DNA of 64,000 bases from Ignavibacterium sp. (GTDB taxonomy: Bacteria; Bacteroidota; Ignavibacteria; Ignavibacteriales; Ignavibacteriaceae), in NCBI GenBank assembly GCA_018335755.1, contig JAGXRK010000066.1:33867-97866 (forward strand). The letters run 5' to 3'. Below, piece by piece: positions 57,656-64,000 of the stretch; the first letter of the stretch is position 1, and every line of letters begins with the position of its first letter. Made by a program: the position numbers and the translations under genes. The notes under the pieces were generated by a model. That model saw only the letters and a program-made list of their open reading frames with translations. It was not told the origin of the DNA and did not search any database.

Positions 57656-57852
57656 ACATAACGGCAATGCAGATTAAAGCGACTACGACAATAATTTAGC
57701 AAACCGTACTTATCTTTCTTTGCAAGTGCAGTTTGCAACAATGTTATTTAATAGAACTACTTAGAACAACAAACTTGTAACGGAGCAACCAACCCAAGAA
57801 TTTCATAAAACCCGAATGCGAAATGGCGGTCGGGTTGATTGGCGGGTTATAT
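57656..57852 (-). repeat. attC site 3 (outer-membrane barrel cassette)
   Basis: A 197-bp site, ATATAAC to GTTATGT on the minus strand. The arms are more diverged than in the others, but it has the same inner GCAAACC...GTTTGC hairpin as the long subtype. Confidence 0.78.
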
Positions 57853-57856
57853 GGTA

Positions 57857-58486
57857 TTAAAGTACTGCTAATTTAAGACCAATTAAAAAACATACTCCCG
57901 AAAGATTTGTTTCTACTCCGTTTGTATACTTATTCAATTTAGTATCACCTATAAATCTGTATTTTATTTCACTAACCAGGAATAAATTTTCTATTAATAC
58001 TTTTTCAATTCCTATTTTCGTTTCGAAGCCAAAAGTATTTTCCTTGTAATTAGTAACACTTGTCCCATCATCACCTAGATATTTATCTTCAGTATTGGTT
58101 AATACATAAGAAATACCTAAACCTAAATATGGTGTCCAATCAGTATCAGAATTTTTGAACATATATTCATAACCAATAGTAACAGGGATTGCTTCAAACG
58201 TCCAAATAACCGAAACAAAACCGCCAGAAAAGGATGCATTTGTACTTATAAATTCGCTACTTAAAAAAATATTATGTCTATCCTCTAAATTATACTGCAG
58301 TTTGAAATTCCCACTAAAACTAAATTTGTCAAAATCTGAATTTGAAAATCCATTTAAGTAGTGAGAAAAGTTCTCCATCGGAATATAATTGTAACCACCA
58401 AGTACCGATAGTGAAATCTTGCTTTGTGAGTTAATATTAATACTAAAGACTATGAACACTAGACATAAGATCTTTTTCATTTCCAT
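57857..58486 (-). CDS. Outer-membrane beta-barrel protein (cassette gene)
   Basis: A protein of 209 residues from ATG 58486; another ATG lies two codons later, and nine upstream codons would be attC-derived. Signal peptide KKILCLVFIVFSININSQ is followed by alternating strands such as GYEYMFKNSDTDWTPYLGLGISYVL and FLIGLKLAVL at the end, typical of small OmpA/OmpW-like barrels. Its stop lies only 4 bases before attC 3. Function is unknown. Confidence 0.78.
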   Translation of the reverse strand: MEMKKILCLVFIVFSININSQSKISLSVLGGYNYIPMENFSHYLNGFSNSDFDKFSFSGNFKLQYNLEDRHNIFLSSEFISTNASFSGGFVSVIWTFEAIPVTIGYEYMFKNSDTDWTPYLGLGISYVLTNTEDKYLGDDGTSVTNYKENTFGFETKIGIEKVLIENLFLVSEIKYRFIGDTKLNKYTNGVETNLSGVCFLIGLKLAVL

Positions 58487-58489
58487 ACC

Positions 58490-58654
58490 ATATAACGGCG
58501 ACGCAACTAACAAGCGGCTGCACCGTTTTTATTGATAATATTTTGTTTAACTGGCAATGTTAATTACTTACTAAAATTTATTCTTATTGAACCAACCTTG
58601 AACTGCCAATGCCAAGACCTGAATGAAGCCGTCTTGTTGAGTTGCAGGTTATAT
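58490..58654 (-). repeat. attC site 4 (toxin-antitoxin cassette)
   Basis: A 165-bp site with arms CTGCAACTCAACAAGACGGC and GCCGCTTGTTAGTTGC; one extra C sits unpaired on the R'' arm. It is of the short subtype, nearly identical to attC 6 and 9. Confidence 0.88.
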
Positions 58655-58671
58655 GGCGGTTTATATTTCTA

Positions 58672-58702
58672 TTGCATCTATCAGAATAATGATATAATTT
58701 TG
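58672..58702 (+). promoter_or_regulatory. Possible promoter of the toxin-antitoxin pair
   Basis: TTG at 58672-58674 and TAATTTTG at 58695-58702, 20 bases apart, match the Bacteroidota TTTG...TAnnTTTG promoter type. They lie just after attC 4 and 28 bases before the antitoxin ATG. Confidence 0.4.
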
Positions 58703-58729
58703 ACACGTATTTAAAAAAGGATTTTATCA

Positions 58730-59002
58730 ATGCCTATTATTAAACCAATATCTGATTTGAGAAATAAATCAAACCAAATATCAGAGCTTGCTAACAACTC
58801 CAACGAACCAATTTTTATAACCAAAAATGGTGAGGGGGATTTAGTTGTTATGTCTATGGCTCACTATTCGAAAATTCAATTAAAACTCGATTTACTTGGC
58901 AAATTGTCCGTTGCACAAAATCAAAAAGCCGAAGGTGACAAAGGTCGAACTCTCAAGCAAGTTATGAATGATATTAGGAATTCTATTAATGCCAGCAGAT
59001 AA
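58730..59002 (+). CDS. Phd/YefM-family antitoxin (cassette gene, reversed)
   Basis: A 90-residue antitoxin. The N-terminal DNA-binding half MPIIKPISDLRNKSNQIS...EPIFITKNGEGDLVVMSM is a good Phd/YefM signature, followed by a charged toxin-binding tail. It is read against all other cassette genes, has its own AAAGGA site and probable promoter, and overlaps the toxin gene by 14 bases. Toxin-antitoxin cassettes in sedentary integrons are known to be self-expressed and to stabilise arrays. Confidence 0.93.
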   Translation: MPIIKPISDLRNKSNQISELANNSNEPIFITKNGEGDLVVMSMAHYSKIQLKLDLLGKLSVAQNQKAEGDKGRTLKQVMNDIRNSINASR

Positions 59003-59297
59003 ATATCAGATCCGATTACTTAGAATTGCCGAAGAAGATTTAACCGAAATTATATCATTCATTGCAGCCGATAACTCGATTGCAGCAAATTCAATCGCTG
59101 ACAAAATTGAAAAGAACATTGAACTTTTATCCGAGAATCCGATGCTTGGAAGAATACCAAGAGACGAAGACATTAAAAATCTCGGGTACAGATACATAAT
59201 AGTTCAAAATTATATCGTGTTCTATACCATCGAAGAAAGAACAATTTTAATTCACCGAATCCTTCACGGCGCAAGAAATTTTAAAACTTTACTATGA
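58989..59297 (+). CDS. ParE/RelE-family toxin (cassette gene, reversed)
   Basis: A protein of 102 residues from ATG 58989. ParE/RelE hallmarks are YQIRLLRIAEEDLTEIISFIA, NPMLGRIPRDEDIKNLGYRYIIVQNYIVFY and the C-terminal ILIHRILHGARNF. ParE toxins poison gyrase, while RelE cleaves mRNA; the sequence looks closer to ParE. It is translationally coupled to its antitoxin, and its stop is 11 bases before attC 5, which belongs to the neighbouring cassette. Confidence 0.93.
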   Translation: MPADKYQIRLLRIAEEDLTEIISFIAADNSIAANSIADKIEKNIELLSENPMLGRIPRDEDIKNLGYRYIIVQNYIVFYTIEERTILIHRILHGARNFKTLL

Positions 59298-59307
59298 TAA
59301 TTGAGCC

Positions 59308-59495
59308 ATATAACGCCGTTGCGGTTAAGCTGCTGCCCAGAACAAGAATGCAACAAGACCACAACTGCCAATAATTATAAAAAACTTTTTTATTAGAACT
59401 ACTTTGAACAAGACTGCCGAAACGGAACGACCAACATTAAAACTTATAAACTGCCGAATGCGAAAGAAGCAGTCAGCTTGAACCGCTGGTTATAT
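59308..59495 (-). repeat. attC site 5
   Basis: A 188-bp site, ATATAAC to GTTATAT, with arms CAGCGGTTCAAGCTGACTGC and GCAGCAGCTTAACCGCAACG. Of the middle subtype, nearly identical to attC 8. It closes the small T9SS cargo cassette. Confidence 0.88.
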
Positions 59496-59501
59496 GGCAT
59501 T

Positions 59502-60224
59502 TTACCTTAACAGTAACATTTTTTTTGTTTCTAAATGTTTACCGCTGATTATTCTATAAAAATAAATTCCGCTACTTAGATTATTTGCATCAAATTCTAT
59601 TTCATAAGTGCCAGGCGATTTATACTCGTTAACTAAGTTTATCATTTCATTACCAAGAACATCAAAGATTTTTATTTCAACATACTCTGATGATGGAATT
59701 GAATATTTAATTTTTGTAATTGGATTAAATGGGTTAGGGTAATTTTGAAATAATTTAAAACTAATAGGAATAATATTATCATCAATACCTAGAGTAACAT
59801 CGGATAAAATGATTATATCTTGTGCAAAATTATTTTTTGAATTATTAAAAATAATTATAGAATCAGTCCATATATCTGACGAATGAGATAATTTTGGTAT
59901 TGGAACAAATAAATCGAAAATTAATTTAGCAGAATCATTCGCAGGAATTTCAAATAATAATGGAGTCATTTCTTGAGAGAACAATAAATATTCATTTACA
60001 ATGCTATCATTATAGGATATATATAAATGAAACATATAGTAGTGAGTGGCTATTGAATCTAAACTTAATACACTATTGTCATCATTATAAATATTTATAC
60101 TGTCTGAAGATTTATTATTAACCCAAAAATCAAAAAACTCCAATGTGTCTTTTGAAACCGAGATATTCTGAGCACATAAATTTATTGAGAAAAAGAAGCT
60201 AATAATTAAGATTAACTTTTTCAT
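59502..60224 (-). CDS. Small T9SS-sorted secreted protein (cassette gene)
   Basis: A protein of 240 residues from ATG 60224, chosen because AAAGGAG lies 6 bases upstream; further upstream codons run into attC 6. Signal peptide MKKLILIISFFFSINLCAQ, then a single beta-sandwich-like domain of about 130 residues, then a complete T9SS sorting domain (QNYPNPFNPITKIKYSIP...ETKKMLLLR). Unlike the chromosomal cargo block, it lacks the shared WQSPVGS segment, so it was not derived from those genes recently. Function is unknown. Confidence 0.85.
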   Translation of the reverse strand: MKKLILIISFFFSINLCAQNISVSKDTLEFFDFWVNNKSSDSINIYNDDNSVLSLDSIATHYYMFHLYISYNDSIVNEYLLFSQEMTPLLFEIPANDSAKLIFDLFVPIPKLSHSSDIWTDSIIIFNNSKNNFAQDIIILSDVTLGIDDNIIPISFKLFQNYPNPFNPITKIKYSIPSSEYVEIKIFDVLGNEMINLVNEYKSPGTYEIEFDANNLSSGIYFYRIISGKHLETKKMLLLR

Positions 60225-60240
60225 TTTTTTCTCCTTTGCC

Positions 60241-60407
60241 ATATAACGCCGTTGCAACTAACAAGCGGCTGCACCGTTTTTAATGTTAATGTTTTGTTTT
60301 ACTGACAATGTTATTTACTTGCTAAAAACTTTTATGAAACAGAACAACTTTAACTTGCAAATGCAAAGACCTGAATGAAGCCGTCTTTGTTGAGTTGCTG
60401 GTTATAT
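60241..60407 (-). repeat. attC site 6
   Basis: A 167-bp site of the short subtype (shared ACTAACAAGCGGCTGCACC and GAATGAAGCCGTCTT segments on the plus strand). It closes the Ycf48-like cargo cassette. Confidence 0.88.
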
Positions 60408-60409
60408 TT

Positions 60410-61942
60410 TTATTTTAATAAAATTAGTTTTCTACTAATAATACTATTATCAGCTCGCAATTGATATATATAAATTCCAGATGCAAAATCACTCGCATCA
60501 AAGTTTATTTTATGATTACCACTTTGAATGTCACTTGAAATAAGTGTTTTAATTTCTCTCCCCAGTATATCATATATTTTCAATGTAATAAAAGAATAAA
60601 ATGGAATTGAAAATTCAATTGTTGTATACGAATTAAAAGGATTAGGGTAATTCTGTCTTAAATAAAAACTTGTTGTTAGAAGTTCTTCAGTTTGAATACC
60701 AAGTGGTTTCCCAGTAATAAATGACCTAAATTCTGACCAATCACTTACTCCCAATGGATTTTCAGTTCTCAATCTCCAAAAATATTTTGTTTGAGGTAAT
60801 AAACCTTTGTGGAGACCATTATCGGGTAGTAAAATGTAAACTTCAGCACTATTGAAAAGGCTATCTGTCGATATTTGTACACGAAATAAACTACCTTCAG
60901 TTTCATACCACCGTAACCAAACATAATTATCAGAAAAATTGAAATTATTAGGAGGATATTCTAAAATGGGTGTCAATGGTGTTATTAAACTATCATAGCC
61001 ACCATTCACTGTTTTTAAAATTATACCAAAATTACCAACTGCCCAACCTAGCGTATCATTTATAAAGTAAACATCTAAAAGACCTTCACCAATAACGGAA
61101 CGTATCTGAGGAAACCAAGCTGCCCCATTATCGAATGAATGGAGTATATAACGAGGACTATCGCCTTCAACTAATATCCATATTTTATTCTCCCTATAAA
61201 TTATTGATCGATAATTTCTCACGTATAGAGGAATTTCACTCCAATATTGTCCACCGTTAGTTGTTTGGTAAAGACTTCCCCATTCAAAACCTCCTAATAA
61301 ACCATTATTGAAGTCTTTAAAATCAGTTGCACTAAACCAATCTAATAATGAATCACATTTTAATAAAAACCAGTTATTGCCACCATCATTTGTCTCAAAA
61401 ATTTTTGCAGGAAATCCACCAATAACATATCCTTTGTTTTCATCAATGAATTTAGCAGATGTTGCTGTTTGTAAATCAGAGATAATAATTGGCGACCAAT
61501 CATCACCACCATTTGTAGTTTTATATATTGTTTCAGGTTGTGTGATGTCGATAGGGGAAGCAACTATATAACCAATTATTTCATTAATGAAGATTACGTC
61601 AAAAAGAAATGTATTAATGAAATATTGCTGGCTCCAATGAAACCCTCCATCTGTGGTTTTTAATATTTTTCCATAAGATGTAACAGCCCAACCTTTTGAT
61701 CTGTTTATGAAATTTAAAGATGTGATTAGACCTCTGGAAGTATCGGTATTTATTGTCCAGTTATTCCCACCATCAGTAGTACTTATTATAATTCCATTTG
61801 AACCTCCAATCCAACCGTAAAGCGAATCAACAAAAACAATGGTATTTAATTTCTCGTTTGTAACTTGATTTTGATTTATCCATTGTGCAATAACTTTAAA
61901 AGTTAGGAGAAATGAAATAATAATTATAGATAAATATTTCAT
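60410..61942 (-). CDS. T9SS-sorted Ycf48-like propeller protein (cassette gene)
   Basis: A protein of 510 residues from ATG 61942 with AGG upstream; the 38 further codons are attC 7 sequence read through. Signal peptide MKYLSIIIISFLLTFKVIAQ is followed by about eight repeats like IISTTDGGNNWTIN and KTTDGGFHWSQQY, then a fibronectin-like segment YFWRLRTENPLGVSDWSEFRSF, then a T9SS domain (QNYPNPFNSYTTIEFSIP). It is the cassette-borne counterpart of the chromosomal propeller at 20302-22689, but the two are not close at DNA level in the tail. Confidence 0.87.
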   Translation of the reverse strand: MKYLSIIIISFLLTFKVIAQWINQNQVTNEKLNTIVFVDSLYGWIGGSNGIIISTTDGGNNWTINTDTSRGLITSLNFINRSKGWAVTSYGKILKTTDGGFHWSQQYFINTFLFDVIFINEIIGYIVASPIDITQPETIYKTTNGGDDWSPIIISDLQTATSAKFIDENKGYVIGGFPAKIFETNDGGNNWFLLKCDSLLDWFSATDFKDFNNGLLGGFEWGSLYQTTNGGQYWSEIPLYVRNYRSIIYRENKIWILVEGDSPRYILHSFDNGAAWFPQIRSVIGEGLLDVYFINDTLGWAVGNFGIILKTVNGGYDSLITPLTPILEYPPNNFNFSDNYVWLRWYETEGSLFRVQISTDSLFNSAEVYILLPDNGLHKGLLPQTKYFWRLRTENPLGVSDWSEFRSFITGKPLGIQTEELLTTSFYLRQNYPNPFNSYTTIEFSIPFYSFITLKIYDILGREIKTLISSDIQSGNHKINFDASDFASGIYIYQLRADNSIISRKLILLK

Positions 61943-61956
61943 ACATAAACCTAAAA

Positions 61957-62183
61957 ATATAACGGCGTTGCGCCTAACCCGTCCGCCCATAACAGGGAAG
62001 CCAAGTAGAACGAAACAGCCAATGATTTTACAAACTGTACTTATCTTTCTTCGCAAGCATAGTTTGTAAGTTAATTAATTAGAACACTTACATCGAACAC
62101 AAAACTTAAACGAAACTACAAAACCAAAAAACTTTCAAATCGCACCACCGCATTAAGCGGTCGGGTTGAGGCGCTGGTTAGGT
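61957..62183 (-). repeat. attC site 7 (BRCT cassette)
   Basis: A 227-bp long-subtype site; on the minus strand it opens ACCTAAC, an exact RYYYAAC match. Inner hairpin ACAAACT...AGTTTGT. Confidence 0.87.
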
Positions 62184-62194
62184 TACAATTAATT

Positions 62195-62848
62195 TTATTG
62201 ACCTATGGCCGAATTAACAAAATCCTTTTCTTTGACAATCAATATATTAGTATTTTTCTCCCGATTATATTTTATAGCACCCTCGATTTTTGAACCGAAT
62301 CGACTATACTTATAATCTTCGCTACCAAGATCTCCAACTACTAAATAATCAGTCTGAAGATTTAAACCCTTTTGGCAAAAACCACCAAGTTCTAAAACCT
62401 TTTCTTGGGCTTTTGAACGCGATCCCAAAACTAATTTACCAGTAAACAAAAAATATTTACTATTAAAAATTATTTCAGGATTCTCCTCAAAAATACCTTC
62501 AACAACTGCTTCCGAAGATGGAGCAGCAGCTATAGAATTTAAAAAATCGAAAAGCTTTTTTCTTTCGTCTGTAGTAATAACTTTATCAGCAAAAATATCT
62601 TTGAATAAAATATTTAGATCGTAAAGTGGGTATTCGGTTAAGTATTCTTCGTGTTTGTAAAGCCAACTATTTATCAATTCAATTTCTGAATCATCGATTT
62701 TACCGTCATATATTATAGCGGTAGACAACCCCTGCAACTCTTGAATCGATTTTTTGACTAATTTCGGGAAATTGTATCTGTGAATTGTATCTGCATCAAT
62801 TTTTGTTTCTAACTTCGACAAATCTTTCAAGTTTACTTTTTTTAGCAT
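62195..62848 (-). CDS. BRCT-domain protein (cassette gene)
   Basis: A 217-residue protein. The last 95 residues are a BRCT domain: KYFLFTGKLVLGSRSKAQEKV, VLELGGFCQKGLNLQTDYLVVGDLGSEDY and an IEGAIKYNREKNTNILIV segment, the arrangement seen at the C-terminus of NAD-dependent DNA ligases and in stand-alone bacterial BRCT proteins. The first half is helical and unassigned, possibly a TerB-like or partner-binding domain. It suggests a role in DNA or NAD metabolism, or phage defence; none is proven. Closed by attC 7. Confidence 0.85.
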   Translation of the reverse strand: MLKKVNLKDLSKLETKIDADTIHRYNFPKLVKKSIQELQGLSTAIIYDGKIDDSEIELINSWLYKHEEYLTEYPLYDLNILFKDIFADKVITTDERKKLFDFLNSIAAAPSSEAVVEGIFEENPEIIFNSKYFLFTGKLVLGSRSKAQEKVLELGGFCQKGLNLQTDYLVVGDLGSEDYKYSRFGSKIEGAIKYNREKNTNILIVKEKDFVNSAIGQ

Positions 62849-62870
62849 TTGTATAGCTCATTATTTATGA

Positions 62871-63060
62871 AAGTAACGGCGTTGCGGTTAAGCTGCTGCC
62901 CAGAGCAAGAATACAGCAAGACCACAAATGCCAATAATTAAAAAATAAATTTTCATATTAGAACTACTTTGAACAAGAAACTATAAACGGAACTACAAAC
63001 TTATAAATTGCACAAAAGCCGAATGCGAAAAAAGCAGTCAGCTTGAACCGCTGGTTAGGT
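62871..63060 (-). repeat. attC site 8
   Basis: A 190-bp middle-subtype site opening ACCTAAC on the minus strand (exact R''). It closes the next cassette, whose gene terminates inside it. Confidence 0.87.
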
Positions 63061-63703
63061 GTTTTTTTCTCTTTCTTCTAATTATAAAAATTATTGGAAT
63101 TGAAATAAGTATTAAATAAAAAAATATTTGCCCAACGAAATATCCAAGTTTATATGAGCTTACTTCTTCATAAGCTGTAAATTGATCTTGGAGATTTAAT
63201 GATTTAGAAATATTTATTGAATTAAAAAATATGTCTCTTGTTTCTTTAAGTTCTTCATCATCAATTTCGAGTTGAAGGAATTGAAATGTATACATACAAT
63301 CCTCTATAAATATTGAATGTATAAAATATAGTCTATTTTCATCTCCTCTTGTTAAACGAATTGAATAACTAACTGATCTTAAATTTGCGATCTTTGATAA
63401 GTTTTTATCAACTAATTCTCCCTTGGTTGATTTCAAATAACCATTAACAACACCTTCATAAAATTTATTCAATTCATCTTCGCTTGAGATCTTAGCGTTT
63501 ACTTTAGAATTGTTATTCATTTTAGTTATGAGAATAATATAAGAATCAGTTTCAGAACTAATCGTAGTAGTTCCAAGAGTATCAAAAACTATTGGCTCAG
63601 TTGGAAGATTTATAGAAATGTAATCTTCAATATTATAATTAATCCAATCTTGCTGTGAAAATAAATATATGCTAGATACTATTACTAATAACAACATTTT
63701 CAT
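63038..63703 (-). CDS. Exported single-pass membrane protein (cassette gene)
   Basis: A protein of 221 residues from ATG 63703 (AAAGG upstream; 21 codons further up are attC-derived). Signal peptide MKMLLLVIVSSIYLFSQQ, an unassigned periplasmic domain of about 150 residues, then a membrane helix FFYLILISIPIIFII with a basic RRKRKKHL end. The last residues LTSGSS and the stop codon are encoded inside attC 8, so the site supplies the C-terminus. No family is recognised. Confidence 0.8.
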   Translation of the reverse strand: MKMLLLVIVSSIYLFSQQDWINYNIEDYISINLPTEPIVFDTLGTTTISSETDSYIILITKMNNNSKVNAKISSEDELNKFYEGVVNGYLKSTKGELVDKNLSKIANLRSVSYSIRLTRGDENRLYFIHSIFIEDCMYTFQFLQLEIDDEELKETRDIFFNSINISKSLNLQDQFTAYEEVSSYKLGYFVGQIFFYLILISIPIIFIIRRKRKKHLTSGSS

Positions 63704-63732
63704 TGTCGATAACCTTTTATATTTTGTAAAAC

Positions 63733-63897
63733 ACCTAACGGCGATGCAACTAACAAGCGGCTGCACCGTTTTTATTGATTATGTTTTGATTAACTGACAA
63801 TGTCATTTACTTACTAAAAACTTTTACTAACTGAACCAACCCGAACTGCAAATGCTAAGACCTGAATGAAGCCGTCTTGTTGAGTTGCAGGTTATAC
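63733..63897 (-). repeat. attC site 9
   Basis: A 165-bp short-subtype site, ending GTTAGGT (exact GTTRRRY) on the minus strand and starting GTATAAC. It closes the cassette cut by the window edge. Confidence 0.88.
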
Positions 63898-64000
63898 CGT
63901 ATTTGTAACATAGTCTGGAAAATCAGACTTTATTACACTGTTCAGCTTAAACAACTGACTCTTATAAATATTTCTTAATCGCCAAGAAGAATAAATAGCA
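63892..64000 (-). CDS. Partial cassette gene (C-terminal 35 residues)
   Basis: An open frame enters from the right edge and ends at a TAA (63892-63894) formed by the R'' box of attC 9. The visible residues end KSDFPDYVTNTV. Too short to identify; it is in the expected strand and position for a cassette gene. Confidence 0.5.
   Translation of the reverse strand, partial: AIYSSWRLRNIYKSQLFKLNSVIKSDFPDYVTNTV

Larger units (their letters stand above)
55406..64000 (-). mobile_element. Integron gene-cassette array (nine attC sites; integrase not in window)
   Basis: Nine palindromic sites of 165-227 bp share the form RYYYAAC...GTTRRRY, and each follows one gene or one toxin-antitoxin pair. All sites have the same orientation, ending on the minus strand in CAGCAGCTTAACCGCAACGCCGTTA-like core sequence (shortened here), as in classical attC ends. 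Cassette order from the presumed integrase side is right to left. The array continues past the right edge. The integrase would be expected beyond 64000, or the array may be one without an integrase (CALIN). Confidence 0.85.

Noticed and set aside
55406..63897. CRISPR array or insertion-sequence ends as an explanation of the repeats
   Set aside because: Repeats are 165-227 bp, several hundred bases apart, palindromic with integron core boxes and separated by complete genes; no transposase and no short spacers.

Overview
The window is AT-rich bacterial DNA that most resembles the Ignavibacteria (Bacteroidota/Chlorobiota side). The evidence is the set of secreted proteins ending in the type IX secretion (T9SS) C-terminal domain with the 'QNYPNPFNPST' signature, a SprA-type T9SS translocon with a PorX regulator, and the general gene set. 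This placement is inference from protein style; no rRNA or tRNA gene is present to test it.

Layout. 1-3.85 kb (minus): an uncharacterised operon of an esterase, an ATP-grasp ligase, a GCS2-type carboxylate-amine ligase and a glutamine amidotransferase, continuing off the left edge. 4-8.4 kb (plus): mutS, a lipoprotein and DAHP synthase. 8.4-10.4 kb (minus): a CheW-like protein and an NtrC-type sigma-54 activator. 10.6-14 kb (plus): a YwqK-repeat protein and the agmatine-to-putrescine pair aguB/aguA. 14-24.4 kb (minus): six consecutive T9SS cargo genes, five of which share a nearly identical C-terminal-domain DNA segment. 25-28.4 kb: transhydrogenase pntAA-pntAB-pntB with a clear terminator, then a lipocalin. 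28.4-33 kb: an MscS channel and the squalene operon hpnC-hpnD-hpnE plus a cupin. 33.2-44.6 kb (plus): sprA, porX, tsaE, tsaB, a DUF1573 protein and accD. 44.7-54.5 kb: birA, dnaK (behind a consensus sigma-54 promoter), an acyltransferase-like membrane protein, ruvB, an M1 peptidase, a tiny thx ribosomal protein gene, a DinB-like protein and a DEAD-box helicase.

55.4-64 kb is the most unusual part: an integron gene-cassette array. Nine imperfect palindromes of 165-227 bp have the form RYYYAAC...GTTRRRY of attC recombination sites, all in the same (minus) orientation, one after each single gene or gene pair. The cassettes carry an alpha/beta hydrolase, a cupin, an outer-membrane barrel, a reversed Phd/ParE toxin-antitoxin pair, two T9SS cargo proteins, a BRCT protein and an exported membrane protein. 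No integrase gene lies in the window; by cassette polarity it would lie beyond the right edge, unless the array has none. Several cassette reading frames run into the attC sites, which makes naive gene starts too long.

How the parts relate: the chromosome encodes the T9SS machinery (sprA) and its regulator (porX), a block of T9SS cargo, and an integron whose cassettes also contain T9SS cargo. This suggests the array is a source of exchangeable surface and secreted proteins.
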